Source: Gemmatales bacterium (lineage in GTDB: Bacteria > Planctomycetota > Planctomycetia > Gemmatales > HRBIN36). From it: 32,885 nt of DNA. The stretch is taken from assembly GCA_025055835.1 (NCBI GenBank), contig JANWWR010000061.1, positions 1-32,885 on the forward strand, read 5' to 3'. The notes under the pieces are model-generated. The model saw only the letters and a program-made list of their open reading frames with translations. It was not told the origin of the DNA and did not search any database. Shown here one piece after another: positions 9,101 to 16,789 of this stretch. Positions within the stretch are counted from its first letter, which is position 1. Each line of letters opens with the position of its first letter. Position numbers and translations under genes: made by a program.

Positions 9101-9369
9101 GGCTTCGGGATTGGCCTCGACCTGTGCCGTGCTTTCTGGTCCGGTCGGGGTTGATCGTCCTGCCGGCTTCCTCGGACGACGCGGCGGGGATGCGGATGAG
9201 CACGCCGCGCAGCTTCCATGGCTTCGTCTGCCACGCCATCGTTGAGGACGAGGTGAGAACCGTGAGCGAGAAGGAGCCTCACTCCGAGCCGGAACCCATG
9301 CGGCTGACTTCGTCCTCGCCGGGCAGGCCGAAGGAGATCACCGAACCGTACTGGCTTTTCGGGAAGTAA
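6130..9369 (+). CDS. Fused Lhr-type DEXH helicase + PdeM-type metallophosphoesterase (ligase-associated DNA repair)
   Basis: A 1079-residue two-part protein. Residues ~40-800 form an SF2 helicase of the Lhr type that is normally encoded beside an ATP-dependent DNA ligase: Walker A SAPTGSGKT at 69-77, LSPLRAL, DEVH at 186-189, SAT at 221-223, TSLELGIDIGSVEQVV, and motif VI QRLGRSGH at 374-381; a long Lhr-like C-terminal region follows. Residues ~845-1035 form a calcineurin-like phosphoesterase of the PdeM type: D868-V-H870, GD913, GNHD (N944-H945-D946) and GHHH near 985-987 supply the two-metal site. The last ~45 residues have no recognisable domain and are read from DNA antisense to the next gene's end. 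In other bacteria these are separate genes in a four-gene set with a ligase and an exonuclease; neither is seen here. The ATG at 6130 has GGATGGAA before it; a TTG at 6091 is a weaker alternative. Confidence 0.9.
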   Translation: MHDESAAIHGEASDGDGVVLAPPPASPSAALASLHPAVADWFRFRYGLPTTAQCHAWPLIAKGEHFLLSAPTGSGKTWAAFLPILSELLGENATPLSPGVRCVYLSPLRALCNDMERNLAGCLESLSAVKPIRAVRRTGETSAAQRSRLWHDPPHLLLTTPESLALLLAHRQAGALLGEVRWVVVDEVHAFVPSKRGCDVAVTLERLAALSRSEPQRIGLSATCSPLAEAGRWLAGSHRRITLAAVEEDRPLDLHLAYLPLEECEANGFIQPLLRRLVPQLHRAETTLIFTNTRSIAERLVWCLRREMPDWANQIAVHHSAIAGSRRRTVEGDLKAGRLRVVVTSTSLELGIDIGSVEQVVLIHPPGGAARLLQRLGRSGHAPGRPRRGICFVSHPADLLEAVVTAEAGRHRHLESLRVPTAPLDVLCQQLIGMAAARPWTAAEAWHLVRDAYPYRELSLEAFATCLDYLSGFSPASQNTPRIRWEDGRFRLFNRRTLRMYRTNVGVLSDEEVRTVRTDEGQEIGALNEEFADGLQPGDRFLLAGRCFEVARQAGGEITVQAAGGLPRFTRWKGGLWRTPQSLAESAWHFRCQFRDDPQITVNPLSIIENEAQSALRDFLEAQETVSEIPDDSAILVEASRAEDDDAFLYAFHLPLGQPGCEAVGRVAAYRLHCRMRVAGLLGFTLTVQRSEPLSEAELVSALDPAGFREDLERAMLGTTALAEQFRKTACNGLMLLRKPLGRRRTVGGRHWAGRRLFHWLRFVDPHFPLLRQAIHDTFLGVCDVAAAEGCLRRLRDRPLRVRYLERPSPFAEAWEAQRLMFGPLGDGLTELQATTSGRNGVRIEDGLLLTAQRAAVHLPSHSAVIADVHLGYDTARQASGEAVPSLGWTGLRRRLETLLSRFPLRRLVVAGDLVENGRQDKPVRELLGWLAERGIELWLVPGNHDRGLGLLDGLRLAPDGMRLGRWLVRHTYDSSLMHPQIIGHHHPTVRLRDWPRPVPCFLVRSGLIVLPASSDDAAGMRMSTPRSFHGFVCHAIVEDEVRTVSEKEPHSEPEPMRLTSSSPGRPKEITEPYWLFGK

Positions 9370-11144
9370 GACTCCAGGGGATTGCCAGGGGAAAACAGCA
9401 GATTGCCCGTGCCGACGTACACCCGTCCTCGCGAAACCACAGGCCCGCACCAGACGGGACCAAGTTCGATTTCCTTGAGGGACTTCCCCGTGGCAGTGTC
9501 GAGAGCGACGAGGCGATTGCTTACAGTCGTGGTGAAGTAGGCGACGCCGTTCGCAAGGGCGATACCGGAGCCGACCGGATCGCCGACGTCGGTGTACATC
9601 GGCTTCTCCTTGGTGCCTCCGACGGCGGGCACCTTGGGCCGTTCGTGCCGCCAATTCTCGGTGCGGAGGTCGAGGCTGAGCGAGACGACGCGGCCGCCAG
9701 TGGGCGGACGGTTGCCCAGGCTGGTGCCAAGACCGAGGATGTCGATGCCGTTGGTGTAGATGGCCCGGCCGTCGGTGGCGCAGCCGGTCTGCAAGCCGCC
9801 GATGACGCTGGGCAACGCCAGGGTGCGCGGATCAACTCCCGTGGGCGGATGCTGGGGCGGGCCGGTGTAGATCGGCGTCTGGGCCACGATTCTCCCCGTA
9901 GCCGCTTCAAACACGTAAAACCCGCCGTTCTTGCAGCCGCAGCCGACGACCTTGGTCGGCTTGCCGTTCACTTCGATGGTGTAAATCTTGGGCGTGTCGC
10001 CGATGGACTGGTCCTTGTACCGGCCGGTCTTGGAATCGTAGCCGGGGATGCCGTAGTTCCAGATGTCGTCCGGGTTGATCTGGGTGACCCACTTCTCGGC
10101 CCCGGTGCGGGAATCCACGGCGATGACGGCACAGGAATGCTTCGTCGACAGCGAGGGGTCTTCCTTGGTCGGCTGCTTGGGTGAGTTGTGGCAGTCCGTG
10201 CCAAAGAAAAGCGTATGCGTCTCGGCGTCAAAAGACGGCGTACACCAGACCGAACCGGTCGAAGGGCCGAAGTGATAGGTCTTCGATCCCCAGTCATGGG
10301 TAAGCGTGACGGGGGGATCGAGCGGACCGGGTTCGGGTCCCACGTCATACTTCCAGATCACTTTGCCGGTGTACGGTTCAAGGGCGACGACGAAGCCCCG
10401 GCCAGTGCAGCCCCGGTTGCGCGGATCGGCGGCGCTGGCATGTTCAAATGCGCCACCGGCGACGATGACGTTCCCCTCGGCCAGGATCGGGCCGGAAAAG
10501 ACCGTGTTGGCCGGGTGCGCTCCGGGGAACGGCTCCTTGCGGGTGTCAATCTTCCAACGCAGCTGCCCGGTGAAACGGTCCAGGGCGTAGATGCCGCCGC
10601 CCACGTCGCCGATGTACACGGTGTCGTTTGTCACCAGCGGCGCGTTCATGAAGCCGTTCGTGGGCAGCCCGAAACCTTGAGACCCGCCCCGCCGACCCTG
10701 CCGTTCGGTGTCGGTGTACGACCATTTCACTTGGCCGTCCGGGGTGAGCTTGTACACCGTCGGCATCGTCTCCGTGCCGAAATAGACACAGCCGTTGACG
10801 ACCGCCACGGCATGGACGACGCCGATACGCTGCTCGGAATCCTTGGGCGGAAACCGCCATTTTTCGACCAGGTTTTGCACGTTGTCCCGGCTCAGCGTCC
10901 GCTCGGCGGGATTGTGCCGGGTGCCCAGGACGTCGCGGTTGTACATCGGCCAATCGTGGGGATCCTCGGTCAGGCGGGCTGGCGGCGTCGGGCTTCGGCC
11001 TGTTGGCGGATCAGCGAGGACAAGTCCCATGGCGAAGGCCAAGCCGAAAAGAAGGGCTGACGCGATCGCCTGGGGAAAAACCCCTCGAAGCCGTAAAGGC
11101 GGGAGAGCCAGGGGCGTCAGGATTTCTGGGTGCTGCGTATCCAT
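9279..11144 (-). CDS. PQQ-binding-like beta-propeller protein (quinoprotein dehydrogenase-like)
   Basis: A 621-residue exported protein. Residues ~22-45 are a hydrophobic signal/anchor (FPQAIASALLFGLAFAMGLVLA). The rest is an eight-bladed-propeller type repeat with strands such as VYKLTPDGQVKWSYTDTE, IYALDRFTGQLRWKIDT, VVALEPYTGKVIWKYDV, VIAVDSRTGAEKWVTQI and LVALDTATGKSLKEIEL. The start WPMYNRDVLGTRHNPAE..LSRDNVQNLVEKWRF and the segment PDDIWNYGIPGYDSKTG resemble PQQ-dependent alcohol/polyvinyl-alcohol dehydrogenases. A C-x-C (VGCGC) is present, but no heme CxxCH and no adjacent-cysteine pair was noticed. Whether it binds PQQ and oxidises an alcohol, or is a structural propeller, is open. 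Its start overlaps the end of the DUF4058 gene by 28 bases, which suggests translational coupling. Its 3' end overlaps the helicase gene on the other strand by 91 bases. Confidence 0.85.
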   Translation of the reverse strand: MDTQHPEILTPLALPPLRLRGVFPQAIASALLFGLAFAMGLVLADPPTGRSPTPPARLTEDPHDWPMYNRDVLGTRHNPAERTLSRDNVQNLVEKWRFPPKDSEQRIGVVHAVAVVNGCVYFGTETMPTVYKLTPDGQVKWSYTDTERQGRRGGSQGFGLPTNGFMNAPLVTNDTVYIGDVGGGIYALDRFTGQLRWKIDTRKEPFPGAHPANTVFSGPILAEGNVIVAGGAFEHASAADPRNRGCTGRGFVVALEPYTGKVIWKYDVGPEPGPLDPPVTLTHDWGSKTYHFGPSTGSVWCTPSFDAETHTLFFGTDCHNSPKQPTKEDPSLSTKHSCAVIAVDSRTGAEKWVTQINPDDIWNYGIPGYDSKTGRYKDQSIGDTPKIYTIEVNGKPTKVVGCGCKNGGFYVFEAATGRIVAQTPIYTGPPQHPPTGVDPRTLALPSVIGGLQTGCATDGRAIYTNGIDILGLGTSLGNRPPTGGRVVSLSLDLRTENWRHERPKVPAVGGTKEKPMYTDVGDPVGSGIALANGVAYFTTTVSNRLVALDTATGKSLKEIELGPVWCGPVVSRGRVYVGTGNLLFSPGNPLESYFPKSQYGSVISFGLPGEDEVSRMGSGSE

Positions 11145-11785
11145 TTCAGGTCGTCTTCCTTGAGAAGCACTGGCGGATCCTTGCGGTAATCCACGCGGCC
11201 GTCGAAGTGGCGATCGTAGCAGCGCGTGAAGACTGCCTGCAAGTCCACGATCAGATCGCGGTCATCGGTGGCCAAAGGCAGGCGGATGCGCGGCAGACGC
11301 TTTCGCAGCGTCGAGGTGTAGATCTCGAAGCGGTCCTGCTGCCGCGCCCGGCAGACGCAGACGGCATAATCGAATTCAGGCAGGCCCTCTGTCGAAATGT
11401 CGAGGCAGGTCGTGCCTTGGAGCACCAGTTCCAATTCAATGACGTTCGCCCCTTGCTTCCGCATCGCTTCGCGGTGGGACTTGTACTCCTGACGGCCCTT
11501 GGCGGTGGTGCGGTTGGTGGGGCTGATGAGGTCCACGACCGTGATCAGCCGGTCACTGGAGCGCTGGCGGATTTCCACGTATTCCTCGTGATGCTCCTCC
11601 CGACGCACGGACGTGAACAGAACCACTTCCTCGACGTAGCTGCGGACGGCGGGCCGGATGCGATAGCGCTCGCCCAGGGAAGGTTGCAGCACCTCGATCA
11701 GCCCGGCGACCATGCCGCTGTGAAACACGGGCCAATGCTCGGCAGATTCCAGATACGGATCCATGCCGGGAAACGGGCAGGCCAT
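11117..11785 (-). CDS. DUF4058 family protein
   Basis: A 222-residue soluble protein of the DUF4058 family, found mainly in cyanobacteria and planctomycetes; its function is unknown. It opens with the family signature MACPFPGMDPYLE followed by SAEHWPVFHSGMVAGLIEVLQPSLGERYRIR. Next come the central VVDLISPTNRT..GRQEYKSHREAMRKQGANVIELELVL and a C-terminal IRLPLATDDRDLIVDLQAVFTRCYDRHFDGRVDY. The segment I-S-P-x-N-(K/R)...Y...R...L...G...V-E-x-D-L/E-L resembles a PD-(D/E)XK-like core arrangement, but catalytic residues cannot be assigned with confidence. The ATG at 11783-11785 was chosen because it starts at the family's N-terminus and has AGGAG eight bases before it; a longer frame to 11830 has no support. 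The gene is in tandem with comB upstream (101-base gap) and overlaps the PQQ-propeller gene downstream. Confidence 0.85.
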   Translation of the reverse strand: MACPFPGMDPYLESAEHWPVFHSGMVAGLIEVLQPSLGERYRIRPAVRSYVEEVVLFTSVRREEHHEEYVEIRQRSSDRLITVVDLISPTNRTTAKGRQEYKSHREAMRKQGANVIELELVLQGTTCLDISTEGLPEFDYAVCVCRARQQDRFEIYTSTLRKRLPRIRLPLATDDRDLIVDLQAVFTRCYDRHFDGRVDYRKDPPVLLKEDDLKWIRSTQKS

Positions 11786-11886
11786 GTAGGGACTCCTGAC
11801 GACAACCTTCAAGTCTGCTTCCGGGAACAAATAGGAGATTTGATCTTATTCTCGCGCCCGGAATCTCCGACTTCAACGGGGTACTG

Positions 11887-12729
11887 TCAAAGTCCGGGCT
11901 GAAGGTGGCTCGATCCTCTGGAGATCGGCCAACGCGGATGGACCATGCCGACAGCCCCGACCTCGATGCGGAGCGGGTCCCGCAGCACCTCCGGAACCAA
12001 GGCGAATTGGTCCACTCGGGCCGCTGCCTGGATGTCCCGGTCGTGGCCGATGCGCACGAGATTCGCTCCTCCCTGGCTCAGTCGCAGGGTTTCCTCAAGA
12101 ACCATGCCGTGGTGCTCGAAGCAGTCCCACACCAGCCGAGCGCTGTCGTTGAGCAGCACTTCCCGGGTCTTCGTCCGCCGATGGGTCGCCAAGCGCGGCG
12201 GAGGCTGGCAGGTGCCTTCGCACAACACCTCGACCAAGGCCCCGGCCAGGAGGGCGTCTTCCAGCGTCACGTCGTCGTCCGTTCCGGCACACATCAGGTG
12301 GATCGGTCGGGTTTCCTTCAGCAGTTGCTCGGCGACGGCGGTGAAATTGACGAAGGCGGCCAGCAGGATGCGTTCGGCGGGCAGGGCGGCATGAATGGCC
12401 CGGGTGCCGTTGGTCGTCGTCAAGATCAGTTGGCGTCCACGGCATCGTTGGGGCGTGTATTCCCACGGCGAATTGCCCAGGTCGAAGCCCTCCGGCGCTT
12501 TGCCGCCACGTTCGCCTCCGAGAAGCACCTTGCCATTAGCTTCGGCCGATTTCAGCCGCCGCGCCTCCTCGACTTCCAACACGGGAATGACGGCGGTGCA
12601 TCCCGCAGCCAGGGCATGCACAATCGTGGTCGTGGCACGCAGCACATCGATGACGACGGCCACTCCGCCACGGAGCTGTTCCGGCGAAACGTGCCGCGGC
12701 AGCAGATGGGCTTCAATCCGTCGCGTCAT
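11887..12729 (-). CDS. comB: Probable 2-phosphosulfolactate phosphatase (ComB family)
   Basis: A 280-residue cytoplasmic enzyme of the ComB family, which in archaea removes phosphate from 2-phospho-3-sulfolactate in coenzyme M synthesis. Signature segments are VAVVIDVLRATTTIVHALAAG near residue 23, LLGGERGGKAPEGFDLGNSPWEYT near residue 70, and LILTTTNGTRAIHAA near residue 100. AGTDDDVTLEDALLAGALVEVL follows; this acidic cluster is consistent with the Mg-binding site. Homologues are widespread in bacteria that make no coenzyme M, where they may produce sulfolactate or act on another substrate. No comA, comC or other sulfonate gene lies in the window. The ATG is at 12727-12729; the gene diverges from the MetE-like gene with about 100 bases between them. 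Confidence 0.88.
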   Translation of the reverse strand: MTRRIEAHLLPRHVSPEQLRGGVAVVIDVLRATTTIVHALAAGCTAVIPVLEVEEARRLKSAEANGKVLLGGERGGKAPEGFDLGNSPWEYTPQRCRGRQLILTTTNGTRAIHAALPAERILLAAFVNFTAVAEQLLKETRPIHLMCAGTDDDVTLEDALLAGALVEVLCEGTCQPPPRLATHRRTKTREVLLNDSARLVWDCFEHHGMVLEETLRLSQGGANLVRIGHDRDIQAAARVDQFALVPEVLRDPLRIEVGAVGMVHPRWPISRGSSHLQPGL

Positions 12730-12830
12730 GGCAATACATGGAAATCGATCCGTAAACTTGCAGATGTTCTATGGTCCCGACCAGGAGGGACGACTCTTTC
12801 CGACCCGCGAACGCCTGGTACATTGCCGAC

Positions 12831-13865
12831 ATGGACAAGCTTCCCGCCATTCCCGTCACTGTCATCGGCAGCTGGTCGTTTCCCGGCTGGTACGCCCAGT
12901 TGTGTGAACTGGCGTCCCGGCAGCCTGAATTGTACGGGCCGGACGACCTCGAAGAGGCCGTCACCGACGCCGTCCGCCTCGCCATCGACGATCAGCTTCG
13001 CCACGGGGCCGACATCATCACCGACGGCGAGATGCAGCGGGTGGACTTCAATCTCGGCTTTTACGACCGCTTTCTCGGCCTGCGTCCGCTGCCGCAGCGC
13101 CGCCGCTGGGGACCGCCCGCTCACGATCAACGCAGCCGCTACGAAGCCATCGCCCCGCTGGAAGCCCCGCAGGGTCTCGGCATCGTCGCCGAGTACCAAC
13201 GGCTTCGGCGGCTGACCAATGCTCCCGTCAAAGTCCCCGTGCCCGGTCCGTTCACGCTGGCCGGCTGCATCCAGGGCGGCCAAATCTATGCCGACCGCCT
13301 CGCCGTCACCGAGGCGCTCATTCCGATCGTCAACCGGGAACTGAAAGCCCTGGTTTCGCACGGCGTCGAGTTTCTCCAGCTCGACGAACCGAGCTTCGCC
13401 TGCCATCCCGATCAGCCCGAGCGGTTCTTGGAGATTCTGTCCCGCACCGTCGAAGGCGTGTCGGCCAAGATCAGTCTGCACATGTGCTTTGGCAACTATC
13501 GGGGACGGGCGGTCGGGTGGCGGAGTTATCGGCCGATCCTTCCGCACATCGTCCGCGCCCCGGTCCAGCAATTGGCCCTGGAATTTGCCAGTCGGGAGAT
13601 GAGCGAAATCGAACTGACGGAGCAGATTCCGCCGCCGATGGAGCTGGCCGTCGGTCTCGTGGACGTGAAGAACACCTGGATCGAGCCGCCGGAACTGGTC
13701 GCCGACCGGCTGCGCCTCGTCCTGCGCTACATCGAACCAGAACGGGTCCACGTCACGCCGGACTGCGGCTTCTCACAGACGGCCCGCTACATCGCCTGCC
13801 GGAAGCTCGCCGCTTTGGCCGCAGGAACCCGGATGGTTCGGCGGGAGCTGGGCTTGGCGGGTTAG
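12831..13865 (+). CDS. MetE C-terminal-like methyltransferase (cobalamin-independent methionine synthase family)
   Basis: A 344-residue TIM-barrel protein matching only the catalytic C-terminal half of cobalamin-independent methionine synthase. Zinc and substrate residues can be placed: DEP at 185-187, His217 and Cys219 in LHMCFGN, Glu251 in LALEFA, and Cys312 in TPDCGF, equivalent to the His/Cys/Glu/Cys zinc set of E. coli MetE. It starts at VIGSWSFPGW, with no N-terminal duplicated barrel, as in archaeal core enzymes. Such proteins transfer methyl groups to a thiol; the donor could be a corrinoid protein or a folate, and homocysteine is only one possible acceptor. The ATG at 12831 fits the family's start; there is no strong Shine-Dalgarno. 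The stop is 10 bases from the end of gyrA, which converges. Confidence 0.85.
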   Translation: MDKLPAIPVTVIGSWSFPGWYAQLCELASRQPELYGPDDLEEAVTDAVRLAIDDQLRHGADIITDGEMQRVDFNLGFYDRFLGLRPLPQRRRWGPPAHDQRSRYEAIAPLEAPQGLGIVAEYQRLRRLTNAPVKVPVPGPFTLAGCIQGGQIYADRLAVTEALIPIVNRELKALVSHGVEFLQLDEPSFACHPDQPERFLEILSRTVEGVSAKISLHMCFGNYRGRAVGWRSYRPILPHIVRAPVQQLALEFASREMSEIELTEQIPPPMELAVGLVDVKNTWIEPPELVADRLRLVLRYIEPERVHVTPDCGFSQTARYIACRKLAALAAGTRMVRRELGLAG

Positions 13866-13876
13866 AGCTTAACCCA

Positions 13877-16711
13877 TCAACCTTCACTTGGTTCGGAACC
13901 GCCGTCCGCGGAGGCCTCGGAACCCGGCTCCTGCATCTCCACCGCGGCACCGTTCTCCGAGCCACTCTCGCCGATGTCCTCCCGAGCGATCTTGGCGACG
14001 GTCACGACCTTGTCGCCTTCGAGGAGATTCATCAGGCGGACGCCCTGGGTATTGCGACCGATAACGCGGATTTCGCTGACCGGAATCCGCGTGACCATGC
14101 CTTGCTGGGTGATGACCATGATCTGGTCATCGTCGCGGACGGAGGCGACGGCCACGACCTTGCCGTTGCGCTCCGTGGTGCGGATGTCCCGCAGGCCCTT
14201 GCCGCCGCGCCGTTGCTTGCGGTAGCGCATGGCGGAGCGTTCCTCGACGGCCTCGGCTTCAGGCTCGCCGGCGGCAGTTTCCTCGGCCGGTTCCGCCGGG
14301 GATTCGTCGCCCTCCTCGGCGGCTTCCAGTCCGGCGATGTTGGCTCCGAAGGGGGTCCGCTTGCCGTAGCCGTTCTCGCAGACCGTCAGCAGGTAGCCTT
14401 GCGGATCGGCGACGACCAGGCCGACCACCGCATCATCTTCGCTCAGGGAAATGCCCTTGACGCCGCGGGTGTCCCGGCCCATCGCCCGGACGTCGGACTC
14501 GTCGAAGCGGATGGCCATGCCATTGCGGGTGCTCAGCACGATCTCGTCGCCCGGTCCGGTCAGCACCACGCCGATGAGGTCGTCGCCCTCTTCGAGATGG
14601 ATGCCGATGACACCGCCGCTGCGCGGACGGCTGTAGGCTTCCAGGGCGGTCTTCTTCACCAGTCCTCGCCGCGTCGCCATGACCAGGTGCCGGTTCGGGT
14701 CGAAGCGGCGGACGGCGATAACGCCGCTGATCTTCTCCTCCGGGCGCAAGGACAAGAGGTTGACAATGGCCCGTCCCGGGCTGGTCCGGCTCATCTGCGG
14801 GATGTCGTACACCTTCAGCCAATAGCACTGGCCTCGGTTAGTGAAAAACAGCAGAAAGGCGTGGGTCGAGGCGACAAAGAAGTGCTCGATGAAATCGTCC
14901 TCGCGGGTCTGTGCTCCGGTGACGCCTCGGCCGCCGCGGTGCTGTGCCCGGTAGGTCGTGATCGGCAGCCGCTTGATGTAGCCGTTGTGGCTGATGGTGA
15001 CGGCGTTGATTTCCTCGGCGATCAGGTCCTCGAAGGAGACGTGGCGGGCGATGTCGTCCCGAATCTCGGTGCGACGGTCCTCGCCGTACTTGTCCCGCAG
15101 GGTCTCCAGTTCCTTTCGGATGACGGCCAGGATGTTCTTCTCGCTGCTCAGCAGCCGCTCGTGTTCCGCGATCTCTTTACGCAGGTTGCCGTACTGCTTG
15201 AAAATCTCGTCGCGCTCCAGGGCGGCCAGCTGGCCAAGTTGCAGGCGGACGACGGCCTCGGCCTGCTCTTCGCTCATTGAATAGCTGGGCCGGTCGCCGA
15301 TCTCCCGGACCAGGGCCGCGTATCCGTCGTCGCCCAAGGCCCGCCGCATCACCGCCGCCGCCACTTCGAGGTTCTTCAGGCGCTGCTTGGCTTCGGCCCG
15401 GCTCGGGGCCGTGCGGCAGATCTGAATCACCTCGTCCAAGGACGATATGGCGATCAACTGGCCTTCGAGGATGTGGGCCCGCCGCTTCGCCTCTCGCAGG
15501 AGGAACTCGGTCCGCCGACGGATGACGCGGACCCGATGCTTGAGGAACTCCTCGAGCATCTGCTTGAGGTTGAGTGTCTTCGGCTGCCCGTCCACCAGCG
15601 CCAGCATGATGATGCTGTAGGTGTCCTGCACCGGCGTGAACTGGAACAGCTGATTCAGGACAAGATTCGGGTCGGCGTCCCGTTTGAGGTCGAGGACGAT
15701 GCGGACCGGCTCGCCGCGGCGTTCGCTGCTTTCGTCCCGAGGCGCGCCGCTGACGCCGGTGATCCTCTCATCCCGGATGGCCTCGCCGATGAGCTCCATG
15801 ACGCGATTCCGCGTCAACTGGTAGGGCAGGTCCTTGATGATGATCTGCGTGCGGTTGCCCTCTTCCTCGACGACCACGTGAGAGCGGACGATGATGCGGC
15901 CCCGTCCGGTGCGGTAGCCGTCGAGGATTCCCTGCCGACCGCAGATGATGCCGCCGGTAGGAAAGTCGGGACCGGGGATGATGGCGATCAGCTCATCCAC
16001 GGTCGTGTCCGGTTCGTCGATCAGTTTGATGAGGCCGTCGCACACTTCCCGGAGATTGTGAGGCGGAATGTCGGTGGCCATGCCGACGGCGATGCCGTCC
16101 GCACCGTTGACCAGCAAGTTGGGGAAGCGCGAGGGCAGGACGGTCGGCTCCATGCGCTTGCCGTCGTAGGTCGGTATCATGTCCACGGTGCCGCGGTCGA
16201 GGTCGTCGAGCATTTCGACGGCCAGCGGAGCGAGGCGGGCTTCCGTGTAACGCATGGACGCCGGCGGCAGACCAGCCAGCGAGCCGAAGTTGCCCTGCTT
16301 GTCAATGAGGACATGCCGCATGGTCCAGTCCTGGGCCATGCGGACCAGCGTCGGATAGATGGCTTGATCGCCGTGCGGATGGTAATTACCCATCGTCTCG
16401 CCGACGATCTTGGCACACTTGGCCCGCGGCTCGGTTGGACGCAGGCCGAGGTCGTTCATCGCCACCAGAATCCGCCGCTGCGACGGCTTCAGACCGTCGC
16501 GGACGTCGGGCAAGGCCCGGCTGACGATGACCGACATGGCATAGCTGAGATAGGAATCCCGCAGCTCCGTCTCGATGCTCAGCGGCCGGATTCGTTCGCC
16601 ATCCCCGGACGGCGGAGTCGAGCCGTCCTCGGGTGGGGTGGGTGGTTCCGACGGAGTATTCGGGGCAGAATCCGGCCGATTCAGGTCGTCTGGCAAGGTC
16701 GTCTCCCTCAC
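13877..16711 (-). CDS. gyrA: DNA gyrase subunit A
   Basis: The breakage-rejoining subunit of DNA gyrase, 944 residues from the GTG at 16709-16711. A TTG at 16694-16696, with GAGGGAG six bases ahead, may be the real start. After a ~40-residue Pro/Ser-rich lead come [40 protein letters not shown] and the active-site Tyr155 in SMRYTEARL. Then there is the tower and coiled coil with LxxGQL, and a C-terminal pinwheel with a GyrA-box QHRGGRG at 590-596, which separates gyrase from topoisomerase IV. Unusual points are Gln116 and Pro120 at the positions of E. coli Ser83 and Asp87, a ~40-residue Ala/Glu-rich insert in the last blades, and a second perfect box QRRGGKG at 833-839. It lies 78 bases after lgt on the same strand, without gyrB nearby. 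Confidence 0.96.
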   Translation of the reverse strand: MRETTLPDDLNRPDSAPNTPSEPPTPPEDGSTPPSGDGERIRPLSIETELRDSYLSYAMSVIVSRALPDVRDGLKPSQRRILVAMNDLGLRPTEPRAKCAKIVGETMGNYHPHGDQAIYPTLVRMAQDWTMRHVLIDKQGNFGSLAGLPPASMRYTEARLAPLAVEMLDDLDRGTVDMIPTYDGKRMEPTVLPSRFPNLLVNGADGIAVGMATDIPPHNLREVCDGLIKLIDEPDTTVDELIAIIPGPDFPTGGIICGRQGILDGYRTGRGRIIVRSHVVVEEEGNRTQIIIKDLPYQLTRNRVMELIGEAIRDERITGVSGAPRDESSERRGEPVRIVLDLKRDADPNLVLNQLFQFTPVQDTYSIIMLALVDGQPKTLNLKQMLEEFLKHRVRVIRRRTEFLLREAKRRAHILEGQLIAISSLDEVIQICRTAPSRAEAKQRLKNLEVAAAVMRRALGDDGYAALVREIGDRPSYSMSEEQAEAVVRLQLGQLAALERDEIFKQYGNLRKEIAEHERLLSSEKNILAVIRKELETLRDKYGEDRRTEIRDDIARHVSFEDLIAEEINAVTISHNGYIKRLPITTYRAQHRGGRGVTGAQTREDDFIEHFFVASTHAFLLFFTNRGQCYWLKVYDIPQMSRTSPGRAIVNLLSLRPEEKISGVIAVRRFDPNRHLVMATRRGLVKKTALEAYSRPRSGGVIGIHLEEGDDLIGVVLTGPGDEIVLSTRNGMAIRFDESDVRAMGRDTRGVKGISLSEDDAVVGLVVADPQGYLLTVCENGYGKRTPFGANIAGLEAAEEGDESPAEPAEETAAGEPEAEAVEERSAMRYRKQRRGGKGLRDIRTTERNGKVVAVASVRDDDQIMVITQQGMVTRIPVSEIRVIGRNTQGVRLMNLLEGDKVVTVAKIAREDIGESGSENGAAVEMQEPGSEASADGGSEPSEG

Positions 16712-16789
16712 GCTCCGAGATGCATTTCCGAGAAAGATATTTTACGGAAAGGACGACCGTTCGGCGGGCTTGCTGTGCGTCTTTTGCCC

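Noticed and set aside
13484..15280. 598-codon plus-strand frame opposite gyrA
   Set aside because: The translation is a mirror of gyrA codon usage, rich in Asp/Gly/Ala/Val without domain features; gyrA is fully conserved on the other strand.
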